Source: Xanthomonas populi (lineage in GTDB: Bacteria; Pseudomonadota; Gammaproteobacteria; Xanthomonadales; Xanthomonadaceae). From it: 47,342 bases of DNA. A model generated the notes under the pieces. The model had not been told where the DNA came from. It searched no databases and was given only the letters and a program-made list of their open reading frames with translations. The position numbers and the translations under genes were made by a program. The stretch spans positions 1 through 47,342 of the forward strand of contig NZ_MDEJ01000015.1 in assembly GCF_002940065.1 (NCBI RefSeq), in the 5' to 3' direction. Positions 18,713-26,541 of this stretch are shown piece after piece; position 1 is the stretch's first letter, and the number at the start of each line of letters is the position of its first letter.

Positions 18713-19732
18713 TTACTTGGGCAGATTTTTGGCCCAGTAGCCTTCAATCTTGGTCACCAAGCTGTCAGGCAACGGCACGTAGTCCAGCTGTTTGGCCTGC
18801 GCATCGCCCTTGCTGTAGACCCAGCGGAAGAACTCCAGTGTGTTCTTGAGGCCTTCCGGGCTCTTGGGCTTCCTCTGCACCAGGATGAAATTGGTGGCGG
18901 TGATCGGCCAGGCGTTGTCGCCGGCGGCGTTGGTCATCACCAGGTAGAAGTCCTTACTGTTGGCCCAGTCGGCGCTGTTGGCAGCGGCGGCGAAGGTTTC
19001 ATCCGACGGCTGCACGAACTTGCCGGCGGCGTTCTTCATCGCGGTGTAGGCCATCTTGTTCTGCAGCGCATACGACAACTCGACGTAGCCGATGCCGCCC
19101 TTGATCTGCTTCACATAAGCGGCCACGCCCTCGTTGCCCTTGCCGCCGATGCCGGTCGGCCACTGCACCGCGGTGCCTTCGCCGACCTTGCGCTTCCAAT
19201 CCGGGTTGACCTTGGACAGATAGTTGGTGAAGTTGAAGCTAGTGCCCGAACCATCCGAGCGATGCACCACGGTGATCTTGCCCTCGGGCAGCTTCACGCC
19301 CGGATTGAGCGCGGCGATGGCCGGATCGTTCCAGGTGCTGACCTTGCCAATGAAGATGTCGCCCAGGGTCTTGCCATCCAGCTTGAGCGCGCCGGGTGCG
19401 ATGCCCGCCACGTTGACCACCGGCACCACGCCGCCGATCACCGAGGGGAACTGCGCCAGACCGGCCGCGGCCAGTTCTTCCGGCTTGAGCGGGGCATCGG
19501 ACGAGCCGAAGTCCACACTGGCCGCCTTGATCTGGGCAATGCCGCCGCCCGAACCGATCGATTGATAGTTGACCTGCTTCTTGGTGGCCGCGTTGTAATC
19601 GGCCGACCACTTGGACATCACCGGATAGATGAACGACGCACCGGCGCCGGTGACATCGGCGGCCTGGGCACACAGCGCCAGCGAGGCGGCAAGCACGCCC
19701 ACGGCCAGACGGGTCTTCAAAAAATGGATCAC
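18713..19732 (-). CDS. Second phosphate-binding protein, soluble periplasmic PstS paralogue
   Basis: 339 residues. It has a classical signal peptide (TRLAVGVLAASLALCAQA, cut before ADVTG) and no lipobox, then a PstS domain with GAGASFIYPVMSKW, GSGGGIAQIKAASVDFGSSD and HRSDGSGTSFNFTNYLSK. It is clearly related to the lipoprotein PstS next door, so it arose by tandem duplication. In Xanthomonas this paralogue is usually called phoX or pstS. The start is GTG at 19732, chosen because AGGAG stands 7 bases before it; longer readings upstream give unrelated residues. It has its own Pho-box-like site and its own terminator, so strong independent induction is likely. Confidence 0.94.
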   Translation of the reverse strand: MIHFLKTRLAVGVLAASLALCAQAADVTGAGASFIYPVMSKWSADYNAATKKQVNYQSIGSGGGIAQIKAASVDFGSSDAPLKPEELAAAGLAQFPSVIGGVVPVVNVAGIAPGALKLDGKTLGDIFIGKVSTWNDPAIAALNPGVKLPEGKITVVHRSDGSGTSFNFTNYLSKVNPDWKRKVGEGTAVQWPTGIGGKGNEGVAAYVKQIKGGIGYVELSYALQNKMAYTAMKNAAGKFVQPSDETFAAAANSADWANSKDFYLVMTNAAGDNAWPITATNFILVQRKPKSPEGLKNTLEFFRWVYSKGDAQAKQLDYVPLPDSLVTKIEGYWAKNLPK

Positions 19733-19817
19733 GGAACAACTCCTGTAGCGAAGGGATAAGGACGTCCAGCCTGCGTGCCATTGCAGGGCAGGGGCATGAC
19801 CGCGTGGTGTCGGAGAG

Positions 19818-19835
19818 ATGACATTGACATGACGG
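19818..19835 (-). promoter_or_regulatory. Pho-box-like site upstream of the second pstS
   Basis: Minus strand CCGTCAT-GTCA-ATGTCAT: two half-sites 11 bases apart, each differing from CTGTCAT by one base. It is 86 bases upstream of the GTG start. It is the best match of the three sites in this cluster. Confidence 0.65.
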
Positions 19836-19926
19836 TGTTGCGCCGGAGCGCCTTGCCGGGTGTGGCTAAGATGGTTGCCGCCGTAGCGCCAAGAAGCGCG
19901 CGCCCTACTGCCGAACCGTTGCTCAC

Positions 19927-21177
19927 TTACCAATAGAACTGCGCACGCGCCTCAACGATCGAGGGGTTGTCGTCGACCAGACCACGCGTGGCGCTGCTGT
20001 AACGGGTGCTTTCCACCTTGGCGTAGTCGAGGGCGAACTTAAAGTTTGAGCGCCAGTACCAGTTGGCACCGATCGTCCACACATCCATCTTGCCGCCCAG
20101 CACGCCGTCCACGAACGGGGTGCTGCCGTTGGAGACCAGACGGCCGTCGTTGAGATCCAGGGTGTCGTAACGCATTGCCAGCTGCCACAGGCCGGAGGCG
20201 GGTGCGTTCGGCAGCGGGGTGGTCGGCACGCCGGCCTTGTAGCCCCATGTCTCGCCGGTGATGTTCCAGACGCCGCTGACGTACCAGCCACCGCTCTTGT
20301 AATCGTTGGCGTTGTTGCCGATGCGCTTGGCGTTTTCCTGGAAGAATTCGCTCTGCAGCTTGAACGGGCCGGTGATCCACATCGCCTCGGCACTGGCCAC
20401 ACCCACGCTGTCCACGTTGGTGATGGCGCCGCTGTCGATCAGGCGGATGGTGGTCAGGTCGGCATCCGGACGCGCGCGCAGGCGCAGGGTGTCGTCGTCG
20501 GTGTCGTACCCCAGGTAGCTGAGGCCGACGTGCAGCACGTTGCCGCTTTCGTTGATCGGTGCCCAGGTGCTGCGCGCACCGTAGCCGCTGCCATGGGCCT
20601 GATTACGGGTCAGTTCGCGACCGAACGCACTGGCGGTCACGCTCCAGTTGTTGTCGCCCATGCCGTAGGCCACGCCCAGCCGGCGCGAGATGCCGTAGGT
20701 GTTGGTCACTGCGGCCTTGGAGACGAAGTCATTGGTCTTGGTGCTAGACAGTTCTTCCAGACTGTTGGGCTGCTTGAACTGACCGATCTGCAGATAGTTG
20801 TTGGCGTTGCCGGCGAACTTGTACTTGACGTTGTTGTCGAGGAAGCGCCCGGTGCTGCGGATGGTGGTGCTGCGGATGGTGACTTCCTTCAGCACGCTCG
20901 GGTCATAACCGGCCACCCATTCGACATTGCCCGGCCCCTTGCCCTTGAGCACCAGCTCGGCGCGGCGGATGCTGAATTCGGAATTGTCGCCATTGGCGCC
21001 GATCGGGCCATTGAGGTCCTGCACATCGTTGTGGAACCAGTTGCCGTCTGCCTGGACCAGGCCTTCCAGCGAGATTTCCGAGCCGCCGATCACATCGATG
21101 GCGATCTCGGCGTGCGCAGCGGGCGCAGCCAGTGCCAGCAGCAGGGCGGAGCCGAGCAGGGTAGGAGAACGTTTCAT
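19927..21177 (-). CDS. Phosphate-selective outer membrane porin (OprO/OprP family)
   Basis: 416 residues. It has a signal peptide (MKRSPTLLGSALLLALAAPAAHA) and a 16-strand-type porin barrel ending in the aromatic C-terminus AQFYW, as needed for BAM insertion. Family motifs are ADGNWFHNDVQDLNG, RRAELVLKGKGPGNVEWVAGYDP, NYLQIGQFKQPNSLEELSSTK and WTIGANWYWRSNFKFALDYAKV. OprO and OprP conduct polyphosphate and phosphate across the outer membrane. It is the first gene of the phosphate block, and its upstream region carries a Pho-box-like site 50 bases before the ATG. The distance to the next gene is 194 bases with its own promoter signals. Confidence 0.93.
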   Translation of the reverse strand: MKRSPTLLGSALLLALAAPAAHAEIAIDVIGGSEISLEGLVQADGNWFHNDVQDLNGPIGANGDNSEFSIRRAELVLKGKGPGNVEWVAGYDPSVLKEVTIRSTTIRSTGRFLDNNVKYKFAGNANNYLQIGQFKQPNSLEELSSTKTNDFVSKAAVTNTYGISRRLGVAYGMGDNNWSVTASAFGRELTRNQAHGSGYGARSTWAPINESGNVLHVGLSYLGYDTDDDTLRLRARPDADLTTIRLIDSGAITNVDSVGVASAEAMWITGPFKLQSEFFQENAKRIGNNANDYKSGGWYVSGVWNITGETWGYKAGVPTTPLPNAPASGLWQLAMRYDTLDLNDGRLVSNGSTPFVDGVLGGKMDVWTIGANWYWRSNFKFALDYAKVESTRYSSATRGLVDDNPSIVEARAQFYW

Positions 21178-21226
21178 GGGTGCGTTGCGACCTGACGAGA
21201 AAGTGAGCGCAGGCTATGGCGTGAAA

Positions 21227-21244
21227 GTTACGTTAAAGTGACAA
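21227..21244 (-). promoter_or_regulatory. Pho-box-like site upstream of the phosphate porin
   Basis: Minus strand TTGTCAC-TTTA-ACGTAAC, followed by a further TTTCAC. The half-sites are 11 bases apart, and the second half (xCGTAAC) resembles that of the site before pstS. It is 50 bases upstream of the start codon. Confidence 0.6.
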
Positions 21245-21493
21245 CTTCGAACCGCATCGCAATCATATTTTTGTCAATTAAGACAAACATTTACGGGTAT
21301 TTTATTTTTGTCATTGTGTGTCATAAGTCTGAACGAAAACCATTTTGTGACAGTTGCGATGACGCCGCTGCACATGCCTCTGGCTGGCTCAAGCTTATGA
21401 CGACCTGAATCGATGCCCTGAAATGCCGGCCAATCAAGCGCTTATGCGTAGCACCACTTGCGCAGCGCTTTCTAAATTGTTATGTTAGAGACC
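21245..21493. promoter_or_regulatory. AT-rich divergent promoter region between the porin and a small secreted protein
   Basis: This stretch is clearly poorer in GC than its neighbours. On the plus strand it contains the inverted repeat TTTGTC-AATTAA-GACAAA (about 21270-21287) and TTGTCATTGTGTGTCAT (21311-21327), the latter with two TGTCAT units 10 bases apart. On the minus strand it contains CTGTCACAAAATGG near 21343-21356. These may be additional PhoB or other regulator sites serving either direction. No gene is seen here. Confidence 0.45.
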
Positions 21494-21835
21494 ATGTATC
21501 TAAAATTAATCCGTTTGCTGTTGGTCTGCCTACTTGCGCTCACCGCGTGGTCGGTAGCCAATGCGCACGATCGCATCCACGATGCGCTTGTGGGCGACGG
21601 CTTGGCGGTGATGGCGGATACTGGCGAAGAACGTAACGCAGCCGAAGATCTGCAGGACGACGGGGACGCACAGACCCAGGTCGATCCCCATTGTGCAGAC
21701 GACATCCCCTTGCTCTCCCAAGCATGGTCAGTGGTCGCACGCTATTTCCCCTCTTGGTACGCGCACTACGCGCCGGCATCTCAAAAACGCGACCTGATCA
21801 CGCAACTGCGTCCTCCTAACGCACTGCGCGCCTGA
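21494..21835 (+). CDS. Small secreted protein of unknown function
   Basis: 113 residues. It has a signal peptide (LIRLLLVCLLALTAWSVANA) followed by an acidic mature part (DRIHDALVGDGLAVMADTGEE, EDLQDDGDAQTQVD) and a C-terminal part with aromatic residues (ARYFPSWYAHYAP). No family is recognised, and only two Cys are present (one in the signal peptide, one in PHCADD). The start at 21494 (MYLKLIR) is preceded by GAGA; an ATG at 21482 is also in frame. It lies 113 bases before the carbonic anhydrase gene on the same strand and diverges from the phosphate porin, so it could belong to either context. Confidence 0.6.
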   Translation: MYLKLIRLLLVCLLALTAWSVANAHDRIHDALVGDGLAVMADTGEERNAAEDLQDDGDAQTQVDPHCADDIPLLSQAWSVVARYFPSWYAHYAPASQKRDLITQLRPPNALRA

Positions 21836-21948
21836 TCCTTCGTCTGTCGCGTCAACCGGTGTGCCCACCGGACTTCTTTTGATTTGTTCGTCTTTGCAAT
21901 TCGCGGTTTGCGCCGTGGATCGCCATCCGTTGCCTATGAGGTACTCCC

Positions 21949-22632
21949 ATGGAAAGTTTGCTAGAAGGTTTTCGTCATTTCCGCAAGGAAGTGTATCCGC
22001 GCCAGAGTGCGCGCTTTCAGGAACTGGCCGGTGGCCAGAGTCCGCACACGTTGTTCATTACGTGCGCCGATTCGCGCGTCATGCCGGAGCTGATCTTCTC
22101 CGCCCAGCCTGGCGAATTGTTCGTCTATCGCAACATCGGCAATGTCGTGCCGCCTTACTCGCAACACGTGAGTGGCGTTGTCGCAGCGATCGAGTACGCC
22201 ATCGCCGTGCTGGGTGTGCGTCACATCGTGATCTGCGGCCATACCGATTGCGGCGCCATGAAAGCGGTGCTCAAGCCGGAATCGCTGGAAGACGTGCCGT
22301 CCGTGGTGGCGTGGCTCAAGCACACCGACTCCGCGCGTCATGTCACCGCGCATTACGGACACGACCCGCACAGTCAGGACGCGTTGGACTGCATGACCGA
22401 AGAGAACGTGGTCTCGCAGCTGGACCATTTGCGGACGCAGCCGGTGGTTGCGGCACGTCTGGCCGCTGGCACCTTGCGCATCCACGGCTGGATCTATGAC
22501 ATCGCCCATGGCGAGATCCGCGCCTTCGATGCCGAGAAGGGTGGCTTCCGTCCGTTGTTGGCGGAAAACACCCCCGAAGCCACCCCACGTCCGCGACTGC
22601 AGCAACAAGTCGTGCGCGCTGAACTGGCCTGA
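21949..22632 (+). CDS. Beta-class carbonic anhydrase
   Basis: 227 residues. It interconverts CO2 and bicarbonate. The zinc ligands Cys39, His98 and Cys101 are seen in ITCADSRV and CGHTDCGAM, and the catalytic dyad is Asp41-Arg43. Other family motifs are LFVYRNIGNVVPP and IHGWIYDIAHGEI. It has no signal peptide, so it is cytoplasmic. The start (MESLLEGFRHFRK) fits the family. It is followed after 11 bases by a SulP transporter in the same direction. SulP-carbonic anhydrase pairs are widespread and are thought to couple bicarbonate transport to CO2 hydration; that pairing is the likely role here. Confidence 0.95.
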   Translation: MESLLEGFRHFRKEVYPRQSARFQELAGGQSPHTLFITCADSRVMPELIFSAQPGELFVYRNIGNVVPPYSQHVSGVVAAIEYAIAVLGVRHIVICGHTDCGAMKAVLKPESLEDVPSVVAWLKHTDSARHVTAHYGHDPHSQDALDCMTEENVVSQLDHLRTQPVVAARLAAGTLRIHGWIYDIAHGEIRAFDAEKGGFRPLLAENTPEATPRPRLQQQVVRAELA

Positions 22633-22643
22633 CGGAGCACATG

Positions 22644-24212
22644 ATGAACACATCAGATATCGGCGGATATTTCCGTCAAGGACTGTTCGGGCGTGATTTG
22701 TTGGCGTCTGTCGTTGTTTTACTCGTCGCGCTCCCGCTATGCATGGGGATTGCAATCGCATCCGGCATGCCGCCCGCCGCAGGCCTGATCACCGGCATCA
22801 TCGGTGGTTTGGTCGTTGGCTTTCTGGCGGGCTCTCCGTTGCAGGTGAGTGGGCCTGCCGCCGGCCTGGCTGTGTTGGTGTTCGAACTGGTCCGGGAGCA
22901 CGGCATTGCCGCGCTCGGGCCGGTGATCCTGTTGGCCGGTGCGATTCAGTTGGTTGCCGGCCTGTGCCGCGCAGGCGTGTGGTTCCGCATGACATCGCCG
23001 GCTGTGGTGGCCGGCATGTTGTCCGGTATCGGCATCCTGATCGTGGCCTCGCAAGTGCATGTGTTGATGGACGCCTCACCCAAGGCGCGCGGTCTGGAAA
23101 ACTTCGCTGCATTGCCCGCCGTGTTGTGGCAGGCGATCACCGAAGGCACCGGCCGCACCGCGTTGTTCGTGGGCCTGGCCACCATCGGCATTATCTTGGC
23201 GTGGGACAAGCTGTGTCCGCAGCGTCTGCGATTGCTGCCGGGTGAGTTGATTGCGGTGGTAGCGGTGACGGCTGCGGTGCAGTTGCAGGGCTTGAACCTC
23301 GCCAAGGTGGATGTGCCCACCAACCTGTTCTCTGCGATCAGCATCCCCAGCATCTCGGACATGTTTGGCGTGTTCAACGCGACCTTGCTGGTGTCTGCAG
23401 TGACGTTTGCCTTCATCGCCAGCGCCGAGACCTTGCTGTCGGCGGCGGCGGTGGATCGCATGCACCAGGGCGCACGCACGAACTACGACCGTGAACTGGC
23501 TGCGCAGGGCGTAGGCAATATGTTGTGCGGTTTCCTCGGCGCATTGCCGATGACCGGCGTGATCGTGCGCAGCGCGGCCAACGTGCAGGCCGGTGCGGCC
23601 ACCCGTACTTCCACGGTATTGCATAGTGGTTGGCTGTTGGTTTTCGCGGTGCTGTTGCCGTGGCTGCTGCGGATGACGCCGGTGGCGTGTCTGGCCGGTA
23701 TCCTGATCTACACGGGTGTGAAGATGATCAAGATCGGGCAGGTCAAGGAGCTTGCGACCTATGGTCGTGGCACTGCGGCCATCTATCTGGCGACCACGTT
23801 CGCGATCGTGGCGACCGACCTGCTGACCGGGGTGTTGATCGGCTTCGGTCTGTCGTTGTTCCGTCTGGCTTTGCATTCTTCGCGCCTGAAGGTGGACGTG
23901 CGTGAGCACGAGCACAAGAAGGACGAAATGCATCTGACCATGCAGGGTTCGGCAACGTTCCTGAAGGTGCCGGCGATGGCACGTACGCTGGAAAGCGTGC
24001 CGCCGAATACGGCGCTGCATCTGGATGTGGCCAAGCTGCACCACGTCGACCATGCCTGCATCGAGTTGCTGCGCGACTGGAGCCGAAATGCGGCGTCGCG
24101 CGGCTGCGAGCTGGTGGTGAACTGGAGCGAGCTGGATCGACGTGTGGAAGGTCAGCCAACGGTGGAAAGCGTGCTGGTCGAACAGCACGTCGAACACGCC
24201 AAGGCGGCGTAA
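22644..24212 (+). CDS. SulP-family anion transporter with C-terminal STAS domain
   Basis: 522 residues. About 11-14 membrane helices span residues 15-415, with the SulP N-terminal signature LLASVVVLLVALPLCMGIAIASG and the conserved SAETLLSAAAVDRM segment. A cytoplasmic STAS domain follows (about residues 430-510: LHLDVAKLHHVDHACIELLR). The neighbouring carbonic anhydrase suggests bicarbonate as substrate, although sulfate or another anion cannot be excluded. Two ATGs are adjacent (22641, 22644). I chose 22644 because GGAG at 22634-22637 then has normal spacing. The transcript ends at a strong hairpin 45 bases downstream. Confidence 0.92.
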   Translation: MNTSDIGGYFRQGLFGRDLLASVVVLLVALPLCMGIAIASGMPPAAGLITGIIGGLVVGFLAGSPLQVSGPAAGLAVLVFELVREHGIAALGPVILLAGAIQLVAGLCRAGVWFRMTSPAVVAGMLSGIGILIVASQVHVLMDASPKARGLENFAALPAVLWQAITEGTGRTALFVGLATIGIILAWDKLCPQRLRLLPGELIAVVAVTAAVQLQGLNLAKVDVPTNLFSAISIPSISDMFGVFNATLLVSAVTFAFIASAETLLSAAAVDRMHQGARTNYDRELAAQGVGNMLCGFLGALPMTGVIVRSAANVQAGAATRTSTVLHSGWLLVFAVLLPWLLRMTPVACLAGILIYTGVKMIKIGQVKELATYGRGTAAIYLATTFAIVATDLLTGVLIGFGLSLFRLALHSSRLKVDVREHEHKKDEMHLTMQGSATFLKVPAMARTLESVPPNTALHLDVAKLHHVDHACIELLRDWSRNAASRGCELVVNWSELDRRVEGQPTVESVLVEQHVEHAKAA

Positions 24213-24257
24213 AACTGCTGTAAACATGCGGCGTTCGCGCCGGGTGGCGTCTGTCCT

Positions 24258-24309
24258 GACCGGATGATGCATGGCGCCGTAAGACGCATCATCCGGTCGC
24301 GATTTTTTT
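24258..24309 (+). terminator. Strong rho-independent terminator after the carbonic anhydrase-SulP operon
   Basis: A 13-base perfect stem, GACCGGATGATGC / GCATCATCCGGTC, with a 14-base loop is followed by GCGATTTTTTTA. It faces the convergent nth gene. The next 210 bases hold nothing recognisable. Confidence 0.9.
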
Positions 24310-24521
24310 ATCTCGGGCGATCGGGTAGCAGGCAGCAGTGCGTCTCGATGGCGCTGAACAAAACAGCGCTCAAGTTGTCACTGGGCGTCTTTGTTGGATG
24401 AGTGAGCCCAGTGTGCTTTAGGCAGGCCGGTGCCGCGTGCAAGTGGCTGTTTCTGCGCGTTGCTGTTGTTGCGGTTACGACCGGAAACCAAGTTTTGTCA
24501 GCTGCCTCAGGTTTCCGTGCA

Positions 24522-25208
24522 TCAATTCTGCGCCACGGTCTTGTCGCGATAACGGCACAGGTCATGAATCACGCAGCCCGGGCAATCGGGTTTGCGGGCC
24601 TTGCACACGTAGCGGCCATGCAGAATGAGCCAGTGATGCGCGTCGTGCAGAAACTCTGCAGGAATGACTTTCACCAGTGTATCTTCGACCACGCGCACGT
24701 CCTTGCCTGGCGCAAGCCCGGTGCGGTTGGCGACGCGGAAGATATGCGTGTCCACCGCCATGGTGGGCTCGCCGAACGCGGTGTTGAGCACGACGTTTGC
24801 GGTCTTGCGGCCGACGCCGGGTAATGCCTCCAGCGCAGCGCGATCGTGCGGGACTTCGCCAGCGTATTGCTCCAACAAAATACGGCAGGTGGCGATGACG
24901 TTCTTGGCCTTGGCGTTGAACAGGCCGATGGTGGCGATATAGCGCTTCAGGCCTTCTTCGCCGAGATCGAGAATGTCGCGCGGGGTATTGGCGACTGGAT
25001 ACAGTTTGCGGGTGGCCTTGTTGACGCCGATATCGGTGGCTTGCGCCGAGAGCAAGACAGCAATCAATAACTCGAACGGGGTGGTGTATTCCAGCTCGGT
25101 GGTCGGGTGCGGATTGAGTTCGCGCAAACGCTCGAACATGTCCTGCACTTCGCGCTTGTGCATGACGCTGCCGCGACGTGTCGGCGGGGTGGGGCGAGTC
25201 GCGTTCAT
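24522..25208 (-). CDS. nth: Endonuclease III
   Basis: 228 residues. A DNA glycosylase/AP lyase that removes oxidised pyrimidines. The helix-hairpin-helix is LPGVGRKTANVVLN (catalytic Lys), the catalytic Asp is in AVDTHIFRVANR, and the 4Fe-4S cluster motif is CKARKPDCPGCVIHDLC. About 15 residues are added at the N-terminus; MHKREVQDMFERL at 25163 is another possible start. The ATG at 25208 overlaps the stop codon of the upstream gene by ATGA, which supports the longer form and translational coupling. Confidence 0.95.
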   Translation of the reverse strand: MNATRPTPPTRRGSVMHKREVQDMFERLRELNPHPTTELEYTTPFELLIAVLLSAQATDIGVNKATRKLYPVANTPRDILDLGEEGLKRYIATIGLFNAKAKNVIATCRILLEQYAGEVPHDRAALEALPGVGRKTANVVLNTAFGEPTMAVDTHIFRVANRTGLAPGKDVRVVEDTLVKVIPAEFLHDAHHWLILHGRYVCKARKPDCPGCVIHDLCRYRDKTVAQN

Positions 25209-25585
25209 GGTTGTGCTTCACCTGCGGCCTTGGCCTTGGCACGCGCCAGGATGGCGGCGACCAACGGCGGCAATGTGGCAACTGCAGGTTGGCTGGTCGC
25301 TGGTGCGGGTGTGCGGCGTGCCTCGCGTTCGGCGGCGCGTCGCTGCAGGCGCGCTGCGCGTGCGCGGTAGCGCTCGCGTGCGGCCCAGGCATCGCGTAGG
25401 CGCTGCTGTGCCGCGAGCAATACCGCGCTGAGTTGCGGGCAGGCTGGATCCAGCGCGTCGTCGCGTGGATCGGGCAGGTATTCCATCAAGCCGAGCGCCA
25501 GCGCGCTGTCGAGATCGTCGGCTTGCACGCAGCCGAACAGTTGCAGCGGTAGTGGACGCGGCACCGGTATGGGGTCGGACGTCAT
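25205..25585 (-). CDS. Hypothetical protein co-transcribed with nth
   Basis: 126 residues. No recognised domain. The N-terminal half is acidic and Pro/Leu-rich (PRPLPLQLFGCVQADDLDSALALGLMEYLPDPRDD). The C-terminal half is strongly basic and Ala/Arg-rich (AARERYRARAARLQRRAAERE), probably a helix. Its stop overlaps the nth start by ATGA, and it starts 10 bases after the enoyl-CoA hydratase gene, so the three form an operon. A nucleic-acid role would fit the basic tail, but that is a guess. Confidence 0.65.
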   Translation of the reverse strand: MTSDPIPVPRPLPLQLFGCVQADDLDSALALGLMEYLPDPRDDALDPACPQLSAVLLAAQQRLRDAWAARERYRARAARLQRRAAEREARRTPAPATSQPAVATLPPLVAAILARAKAKAAGEAQP

Positions 25586-25595
25586 GGCGAATCGA

Positions 25596-26378
25596 TCAGC
25601 GATTGAGAAAATGTGCGGGGCGTTTTTCAAGGAAGGCACGTGTGCCTTCGCGCATGTCGTCGCTGGCGAACAACAGCGCAAATTGCGCAGTTTCCAGCTG
25701 CAAGCCTTCTTCGATCGCGCATTCGCCACCGAACACCACCGCATCCAGAATGCCGCGCAGTGCGAGCGGTGCAGCAGCGGCCAGGCGCTGTGCCAATGCC
25801 AGGGTTTCATCCTGCAGCGCCTCTGGCTCGACCACGCGGTTGAGCAGACCCAGCTGCAATGCGCGCGCTGCATCGATCAGCAGGCCGAGCAGGCACAGTT
25901 CCAGCGCAGCAGCACGACCGGTGAGGCGCAACAGCCGTTGGGTGCCGCCGAAACCGGGGATCAGGCCGAGATTGATTTCCGGCTGCCCCAGGCGAGCGGT
26001 GGCCGCGCCGATGCGCAGATGGCAGGCCATGGCCAGCTCCAGGCCGCCGCCCAGCGCAAAACCATTGACCATTGCGATCACCGGCTTGGGCATGCGCTCG
26101 ATCCGGCGCATCAGTCGCTGGCCGAGCAGCGAGAATTCGCGCCCCTGCATGGCCGATAACGCACGCATCTCGGCGATATCAGCGCCGGCTACGAAGGATT
26201 TGGGACCGGCACCGGTGAGGACCACCACGCGCACGTCATCCGCGCTGGCTGCATCCTCAAAGGCCTGATCCAGCGCCCGCACCGTTTCCTGGTTCAAGGC
26301 GTTCAGTTTGTCCGGTCGATTGACCGTGATCGTCCGTACACTGGCGTGGTCGGCGATCAGAATGACGTGATTGGACAT
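25596..26378 (-). CDS. Enoyl-CoA hydratase/isomerase family protein
   Basis: 260 residues, normal crotonase length. It hydrates or isomerises enoyl-CoA in fatty-acid or amino-acid breakdown. Oxyanion-hole segments are KSFVAGADIAEM and NGFALGGGLELAMACHLRI. Downstream is GQPEINLGLIPGFGGTQRL, which carries the Glu usually acting in hydratases (PEINLG). The C-terminus is typical (EGTRAFLEKRPAHF). The exact substrate is unknown. It is the first gene of the ech-hypothetical-nth run. Confidence 0.9.
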   Translation of the reverse strand: MSNHVILIADHASVRTITVNRPDKLNALNQETVRALDQAFEDAASADDVRVVVLTGAGPKSFVAGADIAEMRALSAMQGREFSLLGQRLMRRIERMPKPVIAMVNGFALGGGLELAMACHLRIGAATARLGQPEINLGLIPGFGGTQRLLRLTGRAAALELCLLGLLIDAARALQLGLLNRVVEPEALQDETLALAQRLAAAAPLALRGILDAVVFGGECAIEEGLQLETAQFALLFASDDMREGTRAFLEKRPAHFLNR

Positions 26379-26541
26379 GGGAATCCTTGCGAACGTAAAA
26401 AATTAGTAAATAAGGAACTTCCGAAAGCCTTGCTGGTCATAGCTTTCGTGATGAGTAGCGGTTCGGTATCGCGGCCGCTATCCTAGCGCGTCATCTCAGG
26501 CGGCAGACCCGTCCTGTGCCACCACCCTGGAGAATTGTTTG

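Noticed and set aside
17219-19759. An 846-residue plus-strand frame across the two pstS genes
   Set aside because: It repeats itself only because the two pstS genes are paralogous; no domain is recognisable, and it crosses their promoters and terminator.
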